Positions 11,950 to 25,085 of a stretch of DNA of 64,000 nucleotides are shown here, in pieces. The notes below the pieces were generated by a model, which ran no database searches, had not been told where the DNA came from, and was given only the letters and a program-made list of their open reading frames with translations. Origin of the DNA: Paratinospora sagittata. Its lineage: Eukaryota; Streptophyta; Magnoliopsida; Ranunculales; Menispermaceae. The stretch is from positions 17,438,288-17,502,287 of the forward strand of contig CM069605.1 of the NCBI GenBank assembly GCA_035771175.1. The letters are read 5' to 3'. Within the stretch, counting starts at the first letter, position 1, and every line of letters begins with the position of its first letter. The position numbers and the translations under genes are program-made.

Positions 11950-14900
11950 ATGAAGATCGTATCATGGAACATAAGAGGATGTGGGTTAAGAAGTAAACGC
12001 AGCTTTATAAAAAAGATCATTTGCAAATATAAACCAGACATAGTGGTTTTGCAAGAGCTTAAGAAAAATTCTTTGGATAGGAGATTATAGAGCTAGCTTT
12101 GGAGTTCGCGGTGTAAAGAATGGGAGTTGATGCCTGCCATTGGTTCTTTTGGTAGATTACTGGTTGCCCGGGATGTCAGATCAATGAAGGTTTTACAGAG
12201 GTTGGTGGGTGGTTACTCGGTTTCCATTCAAATTGAGTCAGTAAATAGATCCCCTTGGTGGTTCATAGGTGTGTATGGGCCTTCTATAGTTGTTGGTAGA
12301 GAGGAGTTTTGGATGAAAATTGCAGGTTGAGTGCCATATGTGGGGATGTGTGGTGTTTGGGAAGAGATTTCAATTTTGTGAGACTTCTGAGCAAAAAAAT
12401 TAACAGCAAAAAATTGACCATGAGCATGCAAAAACTCAATGAACTTATCACAGATTTGGAGCTCCATGATCTGCCTCTCCTGAATGCGAGATACACATGG
12501 TCTAATTTCAGAGATACTCCAATTTGTTGTCGTCTGAATAGGTTCCTTTTCATGACAACATTTCCCTTACTCTCAACAGGAAGCCCTCATCCATATAACT
12601 TCAGATCACTGTCCCATCTTGTTAGAGTATGATGGAACCACTTGGGGACCACCCCCTTTCAGATTCAAAAACTCTTGGCTTTCGCACAGAGACATTGAGA
12701 GGCAAATGGAGAGGTGGTGGATGGAGGCAAACACATGTGGGCGCGAAGGTCACAATTTCATTATCCGGTTGTGACTGATTTAAGCTTAATTAAAAATCTA
12801 GGACAAAGCTACCTTTGGAGTAGATCAACTAAAGAAGAAAGCTCTTGATCTCCATGTGGATGCTTGTGAAGGTCATCAAAGTTGTTCCTTAGAGATGGCT
12901 GGGTTTAGAACCAAAACAAAGGCGGAGCTAGCTGAAATCCTGATCAGGGAGGAAAAAGTGACAACATAACAGTCCAAATTAAAATGGATAAAGGAGGGGG
13001 ATGTCAATTTTAGGTTCTTTTATAGTATTCTAAGTGGTAGAAAGGGCAAAAATGTGATCTCTAAAATTGAGTCTGAAGATGGTTGCTTAGTCTCATCAAG
13101 GGATCAAATTGTGGATACCATTACCAGCTTCTTTGAGAAACTATTCACAAAGTCTCATCCTCCCCCATGGGGGATTGAGGGATTAGATTGGCTCCTTTGA
13201 CAGTTGAGCATAGAGATTCCCTTAAAAAGCTTTTTGTGGAAGAGTAAGTCAGAACGACAGTCTTTAATAGTGAAGGCGATAAGGCCCCAAGTCCAGACAA
13301 GTTTACATTGACATTTTTCAAAAAATTATGGCACTTGGTGAAGCAGGACATTATGAGAATAATGGAAGATTTCTTCCAAAATGGCGTGGTGAACGCTAGT
13401 GTTAATGAGACATATATTTACCTGATTCCCAAGAAACTAAATTCTTGGAAGGTCTCAGATTACCAACCAATTAGCTTGGTGACCAACATTTATAAGATCA
13501 TAGCAAAGGTGTTGGCTAACAGATTGCGAATAGTCCTTCACCATACAATTTCTCTTTTCTAGTTCGCTTTTGTCCAGGGTCACCAAATTCTGGATGCAAC
13601 TCTGGTAGCAAATGAAGCGATTGAAGAGTACAGAAGCAAAATGAGACTAAGGGTGGTTTTCAAAGCAAACTTTGCGAAAGCTGACTACTCAGTGGATTAG
13701 GATTTCTTGAATTTTGTAATGCAACAAAAGGGTTTGGGTTCTCGTTGGAAAAAGTGGATAGGTGGTTGTCTAAGGTCTGCTAATTTTTCAGTTATGATAA
13801 ACGATAGACCTAGAGGAAAATTCTCGGCACAACGAGGACTTCGATAGGGTGATCCATTATCACCATTTCTCTTCACACTGGTGGCAGATGTGTTGAGTAG
13901 GATGGTGAGCAGGGTAGAAGAGTATTTAGAGGTACAGGGATTCTCCATTGGTAGGGATAAAGTTTAGATTACTCATTTGCAATACGCAGATGATACACTC
14001 TTCCTATTTCATGGGGAGGAAGACAATGTGCTGGCTAGGGTAGAAATTCTTCAACTATTTTGTGCAATATCGAGACTGAAAGTCAACACGTCTACGTGTC
14101 GACTGGCATTAATATGGGTGAAGAGGTCATTTCTTCATTGGCTATAAAGATCGGGTGTTCAATTGGGCATTGGCTAATGTCTTATCTTGGCCTTCCCCTA
14201 GGCAGAAATCCTATCTCAAGCAGCTTTTGGCAACCAGTTCTAGAGAAGATTTATAGGAGACTGGACAGCTGGAAAAGGAACTTTCTTTCAAAAGGGAGAA
14301 GGTTGACTTTGATTCATTTGGTGCTCTCTGCTCTCCCAACGTGTCACTTATCTTTGTTCAAAATCCCTTTAGGTGTTGCCAAAGTGATTGAGAAGAAATT
14401 CAGATCTTTTCTCTAGAAAGGTGTGGACAAGGAAAATAATTGTCATTTGGTGAATTGGAGGGTGGTTCAGATGCCAATGGATAAAGGCGAGCTTGACATT
14501 GGGAATGTGGTAAAAAACAATGAAGTTTTGGCTGCGAAAGGGTTATGGAGACTTTCATAGGACGGGGAATCCTTATGAGCCAAGGTGATTAAAAGCATTC
14601 ATGGGAGATTGAAAGTAGGTTAGGATATTGGCATTTCTTCCTCAACCACATATAAAAATCCTTGGAAATTTATCTCAACTCTATCCCTAGGTAATGGCCT
14701 CACATTTAGTTTTTGGAAAGATAAGTGGATTATCAAGATTTTCACATCTCTATCAATTATCTTCCCTCTATCGCCATACTGTAGCCCACTTCTTCATTGT
14801 GAATGATAATATGGAGTCGCCTACGAACCCATACTGGAATCTCCATTTTGTCCAATTGGTTCCGCTGAGAGCCTAACCCATCTTGGATAGCCTTCTCACC

Positions 14901-15285
14901 ATATTGTCCAATGTTAGTCTATCCCAAGATATTGATTGTTATAGGTGGACACTCCTTCCTTCTGGCAAATTCTCATGCAAGTATCTTTTTGACATATTAT
15001 AAGATTGCCCTCCATCTTTGGCTTCCCCCTTTACCAATTTTATTTGGATTGCACGTGTTCCATCTAAAGTTAAATTCAATGGGTGGACACTACTTAACCG
15101 GAAGCTGAACACGACAGATATCATGCAAAGGCGATTCCCATATAGAGCAATTTCCCCCACATTGTTGTATTTTATGTTTGAATGGGGAAGAATCCGTTGA
15201 ACAACTCTTCGGTCGTTGTGATTGGATGACATACATTTGGAAGAGGTGGAGGATTGCTTATGATGGTCTTTTCCATCCTCCTCCT
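11950..15285 (+). pseudogene. L1-type LINE ORF2 (endonuclease and reverse transcriptase), broken
   Basis: The start at 11950 gives a typical apurinic-endonuclease opening (WNIRGCG, then DIVVLQE). An endonuclease middle follows near 12240-12560, with NARYTWSNFRDTP. Reverse transcriptase motifs appear in order: LIPKKLNSWKVSDYQPISL (about 13420-13480), GHQILDATLVANE, LRQGDPLSPFLF (about 13840-13880) and the catalytic YADD (about 13983-13994). The first catalytic Asp position reads Asn (FKANFAKA). A zinc-binding RVT tail follows (ARVPSKVKFNGW near 15050). Many stops and shifts make it non-functional. It is cut at 15285 by the composite insertion and resumes at 29476. Confidence 0.88.
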
Positions 15286-15515
15286 TGTAACACCCCAATT
15301 TGTATCCCATTTTTTTTTCTTTTTTCATTTGTTCTCTTTTGATCCAAATATAAGCAGTTGTAATGTCAAGATTACGCCAACACGTACACAAATTGGGTGC
15401 ACAAATGAATTAAATTTCTCAAGCTTTACTTTTATTAATATCACATAGGTATATATATACACATATGCAAATGGTTGTTAGAGCCATTTTATTGTACAAC
15501 CTCATTGCCTCGTTT
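15286..15515 (+). repeat. Left long terminal inverted repeat of the composite
   Basis: Blocks shared with the reverse complement of 29205-29475 are, in the same order: TGTAACACCCC, CTTTTTTCATTTG, GATCCAAATAT, TTGTAAT, ACACAAATTGGGTGCA, GAGCCA/AAGCCA and TTATTGTACAA.CTCATTGC. Similarity is imperfect (I guess 70-80%) and fades near 15515-15575. Confidence 0.8.
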
Positions 15516-15714
15516 TTATTGATTTTATCTCTCTGTACCAGTATATATATCTATATCTAACATAACAGAACAACAAAAGAAGAAAAGGAAATTGAAAATC
15601 GAAGAAGAGAAGTGTTGGGCGTGGTGCAAACGCTAAGATGAAGATGAAAAAGGCGTTAGAGAAGAGGAAGCGTGGAGGAGAAGTAAAAGAAAAAAAAAAA
15701 ACTTTGAATTCAAA

Positions 15715-15740
15715 GCCGTAAGCTTTGAAAAGCTTACGGC
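15715..15740. repeat. Perfect 12-bp hairpin
   Basis: GCCGTAAGCTTT, two bases GA, then AAAGCTTACGGC. A looser inverted pair, CGTTGGGCA and TGCCCAACG, lies at about 15802-15842. There is no U-run typical of a bacterial terminator and no gene here, so its role is unknown. Confidence 0.8.
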
Positions 15741-15978
15741 CTTTATTAAAAAAACAAAAAAAAAGGTTGCACAACTTTGAACCAAGGCATACCCAGCCAC
15801 CGTTGGGCAGCTAGCCACAAGCTGGGCAAAAGTGCCCAACGCATGAGATGGCCACACGGTTATCATGTGGATAATATATGAAAAAAAAAATCTATTTCCT
15901 CTTTCTACTAGGTTATATATATTTGCAAAAATAAACTTGTTTACTATATGTATATATTTTTGGATATATACATATAAA

Positions 15979-16095
15979 CATGAACCGCACACTTGGTAAT
16001 AAAAAGAAAAAGAAAAAGAAAAAAAAAAGAATAAAACACAACATGAACCACACACTTGGTAATAAAAAATAAAAATAAAAAGAATAAAACACAAT
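15979..16095 (+). repeat. Two-copy tandem duplication, about 58 bp
   Basis: ATGAACCGCACACTTGGTAA, an A-rich stretch and AATAAAACACAA occur twice in succession, with one base change in the first block. This is AT-rich filler of the composite. Confidence 0.75.
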
Positions 16096-16246
16096 AATAC
16101 TAATAATAATACTAATAATCTTTAATAAGTATATTTGCCAATACACCTCAATCAACAAAAAAAGAAGAAGTTGAAGGAAGAAAGGGAACTATGCAAGACT
16201 GGTATGGTTCCTGATGAAAAATATATATATATATAAATATCCAATG

Positions 16247-16247
<1 letters not shown>

Positions 16248-16336
<89 letters not shown>
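16248..16336. repeat. (AT)n microsatellite, about 44 units
   Basis: This is an uninterrupted TA/AT dinucleotide run of about 90 bases. The overlapping open frames of alternating Tyr-Ile are artefacts of this repeat. Confidence 0.95.
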
Positions 16337-16339
<3 letters not shown>

Positions 16340-17724
16340 GCACAATATATATGATTTATAATTAAATCTATGTATATATTTGTAGATATATACAGATATA
16401 AATACAAGTCTTTCAATAAATGAATCACATACGTGGTGATTAAAATAAAGTAATAATAATAAAATCTAAAGTAAGAAAATAAATTACATTAATTAGACTT
16501 GATTGATTAAGAAAATAAATTACATTCATGTCATTAAATTTCATTGCAAATAGTAACAACAATAATTTTATTTTAGAAACACCTTGGCATAGAAACTTTG
16601 GAAAAAATATGAAAAGAAGACAATGAAATTAGGAAAACTGACAAAGTAAATTTCTAAAATCTCTTTACGAGATTGGTTAGGCAATATAAGACACTAAAAA
16701 AACAAATATTTGATAATATATTGCAACCAAAAAAACAAAAAAGTGGTAAGAAGAAAAATTTAAAGAAAGGAACCATTTAGATTAAAGAAAAAGAACCATT
16801 CAGGTCTGATTTAACGCCCAACAAGGAAAAATCCAAATTCTAGTATTATTAATAATAGTTAGCTATTTTCTATCTTGCTTGTTATGTAAGACTATGAATG
16901 ATGAAAATTTTTTGAATCAGAGATTTTAATTTTGGCCATACTTTGAATGGAATGGGACATTCAGAATATGTGTTGGAATTGAAAATCTGAAGAACGAAAT
17001 TCTTGTGACCGTGATTGGTAAGTAGTGGGAAAAGTAAGTTATAAATTGTATCATGTACCTCAACGGAATGGGACAAATGCGTTGAAAGGATACCATTTAT
17101 ACCTTAGTTTTACCACTTACTTGCAGATTAAGTAATATTGTATAATGTTTTATACTAATAGAGTACCAGTTTTGGTCAAACTTTCAAAATGGAAGATTTC
17201 AACAAAGAATATATAATTACAAATATCCTCAAAAGAATTTCAAAGAAAAATGATGATTTTTCACAAAAAAATATATCAACATTGTTTTATTGAACTACCT
17301 TATGTAAGTAGATCAAAACTGGGAAAACTCCAATACCCAAACACTTAGAACCTAAGTGGAAACCTACGTAGACAAACTAGGGTTTAATATGGGTACTATT
17401 TATTTTATAACAGAATGTTGACATACACAAGAAGTCGAGATAAAGCCATACAAAATACTATTAATCTCAATCCAGAACGAATGGAGACTGAAATGACACC
17501 ACCGATACAACAAAATGAGACGAATGCAACGGGTCAAGCACCAGTAGAAGATCAACCATTGCCATCAATGGTAGAGGATCATCACCATCGGTACCGTAAC
17601 AAACGAACAAGTTCTTTGAGAACTTTGCAAACTATATGGATTCACGAATGCGAGCCACTTTGGACCACCATTTGAAAAGTCAACGGTCATACGGTAACAC
17701 CTCAAGAAGTGACATGAATTACCA

Positions 17725-18973
17725 TGTTGACCTAAGCGGCTCATCACTTAGCACATCCCTAAGTATACTTGATGAAATATATTTGGATGATCACAAACAA
17801 AATCTTTTTCGGTGCTAACGAGCTTTAATCAAAAACCTATCTCAGCACCTCAGGAAAGCAGAAAGCCAAAGAATGATTCGATTAAGGAATTCACGATCAT
17901 ATTAGACGTTCAAGATCGTTTCAATCAAAGGAATTCAAGATCATATCATGATTTCAAGATCACACCACACGAACGATTCGATCAAGAGCTTCAAGACTAC
18001 ATCATTCGATTAATGCTAGCGAAGTTCAACTCAAGCTCGAATATCTCATAATGAAGAGTTGGATTTAAAGATTATGAGAAATAAGAGAAATACACAGTAT
18101 TTAAGGTATATCTTTCTCTAATTGATATTAATCAAACGTTTTTCAAAATCATGCACAAATCACTTGCATATTTGCATGTTTTGATCACACGCTTTACGGT
18201 ATTGCACTTGAGCAATACCAAACATTGAAATGTAAAGGACTGTAAGTGTATGACTCTTAACATTACGTATTCAAATTTATACATCTTTGTAATGCTATGC
18301 ATATGAGCTTAATTATAAAGTGTTCTACTCAGTTAGAACCACCATTATTATTTTGTGTTGCACTGTTGGTGTGTTTCTAGATTGAAACAACCAGGACAAG
18401 TGAATGTAGTTCACTTGACGATTTCAAGGTGAAATCATGTTAAGGTTCATCCTCATCTGTAAGTAGGAAAACTGGTTCATCCTTACCCCTCCAAAGGATA
18501 GGTTTGTCCTTAACCTGTAAAATGATATCTTTGAACCTATAAAAGAGAAACGGTTCTTCCTCATCCCATAAAAGGAAAACGGTTATTCGTTATCCCGTAA
18601 AAGGAAAACGGTTCTTTCTTATCCCATAAAAGGAACATGCGTTTTTTCTCATCTCGAAAAAAGGAAATGCGGTTCATCCTTAGCCCGCAAAAGGATAGGT
18701 TTGCCTTGAACCTGTAAAAGGGCATGTATAACGGTTTGGTTCTCACCCGTAAGAGAATCAGTTAGTGGATTGAGAAAATCCTAATCGGGAGATTAGGTAG
18801 TGGACGTAGGCTTGGCCGAACCACTATAAATTCTAGTGTGCTTTAAATTATGCATTTTACTTTACAATTTGTATGTGCATTTAATTCTAATGTACCATTG
18901 TCTATTACTAAGTCATTGAAAAAGTTTTAAATTGACCATCACACCCAATTCACCCCTCTTGGGTGCACCAACA
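17725..18973 (-). mobile_element. Solo LTR (1249 bp) inserted in the gag, TSD TACCA
   Basis: On the minus strand it starts TGTTGGTGCACCC and ends AGGTCAACA. Identical TACCA flanks it at 17720-17724 and 18974-18978, and removing it reconnects the gag frame. It is the same LTR family as 22219-25085: both ends, and a segment around AAGCCAAAGAATGATTCGAT, match that copy's reverse complement. The family is unassigned; the TGTTG start is common in plant LTR elements. Confidence 0.93.
18440..18735 (-). repeat. Diverged tandem repeat, unit about 35 bp, inside the solo LTR
   Basis: Seven or eight units of the type AAAGGAAAACGGTTCTTCCT with CATCCC/TATCCCGT follow one another. The counterpart in the 22219-25085 LTR is at 22440-22720, with its own divergent units, so the array is an old family feature. 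Confidence 0.75.
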
Positions 18974-21900
18974 TACCAAACGCGACAAATTACGAAGTTT
19001 AAGAGACTACAAGCATTGACATTTGAAGGAAAACCTCACTTGGATTCAACCCAAATATGGCTGGATAAAACAAAGAGAACCTTCAAACCAATGAGGATTC
19101 CTGAAGGAAGAAAAGTACCTTTGGCAACATACCAACTGATAGGACTTGCAAATAGCTGGTGGAAAACAGTGAAGGAATATTTGAACGTAAATGTTGCTAC
19201 AATGACATGGATGGAATTTAAAGCAATATTTGTGGAAGAATATTTTTCAAAAGTTGTGAAAAAACAAAAAACGTCAGGAATTCGCCGGAGTTTATCAAGG
19301 ACAGATGTCAGTACAAGAATATTTTTCCAAGTTTATGGAATTGTCAGTTTTTTCTCTCTCGACGGTCTCCAATGAAAGAGACAAAGCTGAGAATTCTTTT
19401 AGGCTAACGACTCGAGTTGAGGCAGGCATTATCTATCTTGGAAGTGGACAACTATCGTGAAGTAGTAATCGAGCAATGCAATTTGAGCAAGAACAACAAG
19501 AAGAAGAACAAAAGAAGAATAAGAGGAAAAAAGCAATAACTTCCAAGAACAAGATAATGTTAGAAAATTCCAACGCAACGGAATTCCAGCCACCTCGGGA
19601 CAAAAGCCACTGCACACCAACAACCTCAAACAAGAAGAAGGGCCACAACCGGAACTTGGTCAAAACTCCGATCCAAGAAAATGCTATAGGTGTGGACGGG
19701 TGGGTCATATTGCCCGAAATTGTTATCAAACAAACTCTAAACCTTACTAAGAACGACCACAAACTGCAATGAACCAACAAACCATGCCACCACCTCAAAG
19801 ACCTGAAAATCAGGTGCAAGGTCAGCAACAACAAGGCCGACCATATGCGGTCATAGGGCAAGAAAATGTGAACAATGTGGTAGTGAAAGGTATGTTTCCT
19901 TTTATATAACTCCTCGATCAAAGTATTATTTGATATAGGATTAGCTCATTCGTTTGTCGCTACGTTAGCGGTACAAAATTTAGGATTATAAGTGAAACCC
20001 ATAGACACCAAAATAATAACATCTACCCCAGTTACGCCTAAGTAGAAATTTCTCAAAAAACAAATGCACGAATTGTGACAAAAAAAAATAAAAAAAATGG
20101 TATACAAACTATTCTATACAAACCATCTAATCATACCATTAAAAGATTTTCGTATAATCTTAGGCATAAAATGGCTAATATTGCATCGCGCACAAGTAGA
20201 CTGCCTCAACAAAGGAATATACCTAACTCTTTCATACAATTAAAGCTTCACGAACATAATTACCCAACACACGATCTAGAATTAACAACTCAAGAAATGA
20301 CGACATTATTGATATGATGAAACATTAGAAATATTTTCTAATCATCAGTATGTTGTTGGATTGACATGACTGACAAAATAGAGCTAAACCATAAATTAAT
20401 TAAAGAAAGTAGTAAGAAAATTTAGCTCAGCAGAGACAGGCTGAAATTCCTTCAAAGTCAACATAAAAGTTATGCAGATAAACGAAAACATCCCTTAGAG
20501 GTAATTTTTAATTTTTAAATATTATCAAATTTTGAGGATGAAATTTTAATTAAGGAGGGTAGATTGTAATACCACAAAAATTCACAATCCTAGAATCTTA
20601 CAAAGAAATAACTAATTAGGAAATATTATAAAAGTCCAAGGGCAAAATAATAGATAAACCTAATTGGTAATAATCATTAAAGTTCAAGGGTAAAATGGTA
20701 AATTTACTCACTTGTAATTATCATATATGATCAAGGGAAAAATGGGAACATAAATTTTTGGTATGATATCTTGCCGTATATCTAAGGTGGAAACATAAAA
20801 TTGTGGGCCCCGCTGTCAATTTCAATCCATGTAATTAACTCGTGAGTTAAAATCACCCATTATTGTTCAACTTAATGTCAATTTGTTTTAACATTACCGG
20901 TTGTACATTTTTGGTCGATTGGTTCACTGTGACAACTCATAGACCATTCAAAGGGTAAAATATCAAATTTCAAATTATTGAGGATTTCGAAATGAAATTG
21001 GTACCAAATCGATCGTGACTTTGTCACGGTTCCAACGCAACTGACCGCGCTCGAATCAGACTAGTAACAATTTGGCAGTGCGAAAATTGAATTTTGCTGT
21101 AAGACATGCAACTCGAGGTCAAACTTGTAAATCGAGGTGCATCACATCAGATGACTAAAAATATTGGTCTCTCATTTGACCACCTTTCTAGCCAATGCAT
21201 GGCTTGATGAGACAAGAGAATACAAGTGTTAAGCCAAAAAAGGTAATTTGTAATGCACCTTTAGATTTTATGAGAATATTGCATGTAAGTTCCTAATGCA
21301 TGTGAATTTCAAAATGACTCCCTTGGCCATAAAAGATCAAGAAAGAGAATTCGCATTTCTCAGACGTGAAGAGAAAAATGTGACCAGCTAAAAAAAAAGG
21401 GTCGGGCGGGGGACGGGGAGATTATCAATGCTTAAAATGTGGTGAATCGGTGCCCACTCGCCAAAAAACAAAACATAAAATAAAATAAAAAATGGGAAGA
21501 GACCATGCTGATTTTCAACCCATATTTGGGGAATATTTTCACCCTTTGAATGGATGCAATTTAAACCATGGGTTAGGTAGGTAGAAAATAGGAAGTACGG
21601 GGAAGAGAAATGGGAAGAGAGTAGAACAAAATAGAAGGGGAAAATAGGAGAAAAATGGGTAGGAACATGGCTAGTCGAAATGGAAAATAAGATAATTGTT
21701 GTAATAGCCCATGTTTGATTCAGTTTTGCTACTTCAAAATCAAACCCATTGGAGCTGTGTGGTGGTGTGATTCATAGTACGACAATGATAGAAGAGATTT
21801 GTTTTGAGAAATGGGAAAAATATTGGTGGGATCCATGCTAACACTAGCATGAAACAGTGCCTGTCCACCATGAAAATTAAAGGGGCGGACAGGCTGATTT

Positions 21901-22218
21901 TCAACCAATGTTTGGAGTAAAATTTCACCATTAAAATGAGTCTGATTGAATCTATGGGTTTGATTAATTAAAAATATGAATATTGTAGAAGGGACATGAG
22001 GATTCATGTGGTGTAAATGATCAAGGAAGATGGGATAAAAATGAAGAGAAAAAGTGTTGTAAAACATGCTGTTACAATGTTAAATGAGGAAGATGATGAA
22101 TAGTAAACTGTTGACCAATTTTAACCCGGTCAAGACCCCTTTGACTTGACCAATTTGAGTCATATTTCATGCTAAAAAAGCACTTGACTAACCCACCTTT
22201 AATAGGACTTGCCCCAAA

Positions 22219-25085
22219 TGTCGGTCCCACCCAAGAGGGGGGTGAATTGGGTGTAATGGTCAATTTTAAAAATGTTCTTCCAATAACTTGTGATTTATAT
22301 AAGTTAATTGGAACATGATGCAAATTAGAACACAGACTAAAATGCAAACGTTTGACACACAAATTTATAGTGGTTCAGCCAAGCCTACATCCACTACCTG
22401 ATCTCCCGATTAGGATTTTCTCAATCCACTAACTAATTCTCTTACGGGTGAGAACCAACCGTTACAACTGCCCTTTTACAGGTCAAACGCAAACCTATCC
22501 TTTCACAGGCTAAGGAAGAACCAATTTCCTTTTTTCGGGATGAGGAGAAACACATGTTCCTTTTACTGGCTAAGGAAACACCGTGATCCTTTTGCGGGAT
22601 AAGGAACAATCAGTTTTTTTTTTATGGCTGAGAGATAACCTATCCTTTTTTAGGTTAAGGACACACCTATCCTTTTATGGGATGAGGATGAACCCGTTGC
22701 TCTTTTGAAGGCTCAAAGGAAACCTATATGATTTAAATCCTGAAATCATCAAGTGAACTACCTTCACTTGTCTTGGTTTTTTCAATCCAGAAACACACCA
22801 GCATTACAACACTAAGATGTTGGGTGGTTCTAACGTAGTAGAACACTTTACATTTAAGCACATTACATAGCATTACAAAGATATGAAATATGAAATAGGT
22901 AATGTTAAGAGAAGATACACTTACAGTCCTTTTCCTTCCAATGTTCGGTATTGCTCAAGTGCAGTTTCGAAAAGCATGAATGATGTGTTATGAAGATCAG
23001 TGCTTCTTTGAAAATAATATAATACCATAAAACATTGAAGTTGAAAATCGAAGGACTAGTATATACATAGACCAAGATAGTTTTCAAAGAAGATATAAAA
23101 TATAGGTATGAAAACTTATGGTTATCTGATCAGTAGTTAACCAACTACTAATATAGTTCAATACAGTACTTAAGATATGAAATCAAGTACAACTGTATAT
23201 CTTGAACTATTTCTCAAATTCTATCTCCAACAAGAATAATACCAGATATGAATCAGTGCTGAGAATTTGAGTCGATACCATTAAAGATAGATTTTCGAAG
23301 ATAAAGTATAATTGAAGCTTAATATGAAAATCTATTGTAATCGCAAAGGTATCAGTGAAAAATACTTTTAAAGAATAGAACATGAAATTCATTTTGACAC
23401 AAACTAACTCTCAAAAAGTATTGGCACAACACAAAGTGATTGGCAAGTTGTTTGGCCCTAAGTGTTGGTATTTATAGACTTAGAGGCTCATAGTCATTAT
23501 ACACTTGAATTTCAAATTCAAGATGAACGTTGAAACTCAACGGCTAGAGTGGTATATGAAATGACATCTACAATTTTCATACACATTCTGGTTCTTTCCA
23601 AATAGCATGAATAAGGAGAATTTCATGATACCCCGATTCATGCATCATAGAAGATCTCTGATTTATCTGAAAAGTTCTTGTGCAGAGATTTGTTATGAAA
23701 AGTAAACCGATATGGTGTACGTGTCAGAATAGTGACCATAGTTGAATTAGCGTCCAGATTCCCCAATCAGTATCCTGACGCATAATGTCAACTTTATCGC
23801 TTTGTTCTTTGAGGGCGTTTATTCCGTATAAGCGTTCTGCTAAACAGTAAGTAAGGGCGCTACTGAGTTGTGAGCGTCTTGACTCATTTTATTGTTCTGA
23901 GGCTACTGCACAGTTAGCGTCCTTACTTTATTTAAGACTGTATTTATGAGAGCGCTACTCACTGAGTGAGCGTCTTGCCTTTTTAAAACAAAATAACTTA
24001 TGATGAGGGTGCTACCTATGTAGTAAGCGTCCTATCTTTTAAAACATATGACATTTAAAAATAAATACGCTGAAGGACAATCAACGTCCTGAAAGTTATT
24101 AAGTTGATTTCCAAAAGTGAGGGCGCTCCTATCCAGTAAGTGTCCTAATAGTTTGATCAACTTATAACCATCAGCATCCTCAAAGAAACATTCTTTGAAG
24201 AACTTAAAGAGATCTTTCAGTGAGCTGATGCTGAGTCAGCTTCCTAACAACTTCAAAGGTTGACTAATAGAGGAGGCCGCTATTATACAAGTAAGCGTCT
24301 TGATTATTTAGTTCAATTCAACCTTGAACGTTATCAGCGTCCTAATGACCTATCAACGTCCTGACTTAACAAGTTCAGGAGAGCGCTACTATTTTATTAG
24401 CATCCTAAAAGACTCTTTGAAAATAGTTTTTACTCGTGATAAAATATTCGATAAATGCGAATAAAAACTCGATATATTTTAAATTAAATATATAGTATTA
24501 AATCATTTGAAATGTAGTTAAAAACATGGAATCAAAACATGCAGATTTAGAAAGCATATGATGATGATATATGCATGGTTTTGAAAAACATTTTGAGCAA
24601 TAACGATTAGAAAAATATATACCTTAATTTCTTTGTATATTTCTCATTTCTCTTTATCGGTACTTCCAACTCTTCATTGTGACTTCTTTGCTGATCTTTG
24701 AGCTGGAGATGACTTTGAATGTTGATCGGAAGATGTTGTCACGAAGCCTGATCAAACCTTTCTTTAATTTATAATGCGATCATTGGAGTCCTTTCACGAC
24801 TTATATGTCTTTGTTTTCCTTTGATCGAATCATTCACGTGAGATGATCTTGCCATCAAGATATGATCGTTGAAGTCCGTTAGTTGAAACGATCTTGACCG
24901 TTGGATATGAGCTTTGAGTTCCTTGATCGAGTCGTTCTTTGGCTTTTTGTTTTTCCTTTGGTGCAGAGATAAGTTCTTGAAGAAACGTTCGTTAGCACCA
25001 AAAAATACTTTGTTTGTGATCATCAAAATATACTTCATCAAGTATACTTTAGGGATGTGCTAAGGATGAACCATATAGGTTAACA
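22219..25085 (+). mobile_element. Solo LTR (2867 bp), TSD CCAAA
   Basis: It starts TGTCGGTCCCACCC and ends AGGTTAACA, with CCAAA on both sides (22214-22218 and 25086-25090). It is a long relative of the solo LTR at 17725-18973. The extra length, 23100-24700, includes a hairpin array (23811-24407). Minus-strand frames near 24769-25041 are shared LTR sequence, not a gene. Confidence 0.93.
23811..24407 (+). repeat. Array of about seven imperfect hairpins (GGGCGCTAC ... GTAAGCGTCC)
   Basis: Units begin at about 23811, 23855, 23949, 24005, 24119, 24272 and 24380. Each has a left arm like GGGCGCTAC, 6-10 variable bases, and a right arm like GTAAGCGTCC that can pair with the left. Spacing is roughly 45-150 bases. 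Single lone right arms (for example near 24355) also occur. Confidence 0.7.

Larger units (their letters stand above)
17390..20565 (+). pseudogene. Ty3/gypsy gag-protease remnant with deleted pol, split by a solo LTR
   Basis: The gag N-terminus starts at 17415. The capsid part resumes after 18973, with LTFEGKPHLDSTQIWLDKTK and later LATYQLIGLANSWWK, the gypsy gag pattern. Zinc knuckle CYRCGRVGHIARNC is intact at 19682-19723 (CX2CX4HX4C). The protease motif reads LFDIGLAHSF, with Ile in place of the usual Thr/Ser after the catalytic Asp. The piece at 20240-20290 resembles THDLEL of RNase H, and the piece near 20470 the SYADKRKHPLE of the integrase tail. Most of reverse transcriptase and integrase is therefore deleted. 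A purine tract AAGGAGGGTAGA precedes an LTR start at 20566. There are frameshifts and stops. Confidence 0.82.

Noticed and set aside
16148..16428. Overlapping open frames of alternating Tyr and Ile
   Set aside because: Pure product of the (AT)n microsatellite.
22440..24407. Spaced repeats that could suggest a CRISPR-like array
   Set aside because: Repeats are diverged, spacing varies, the sequence is a plant LTR, and no associated genes exist.
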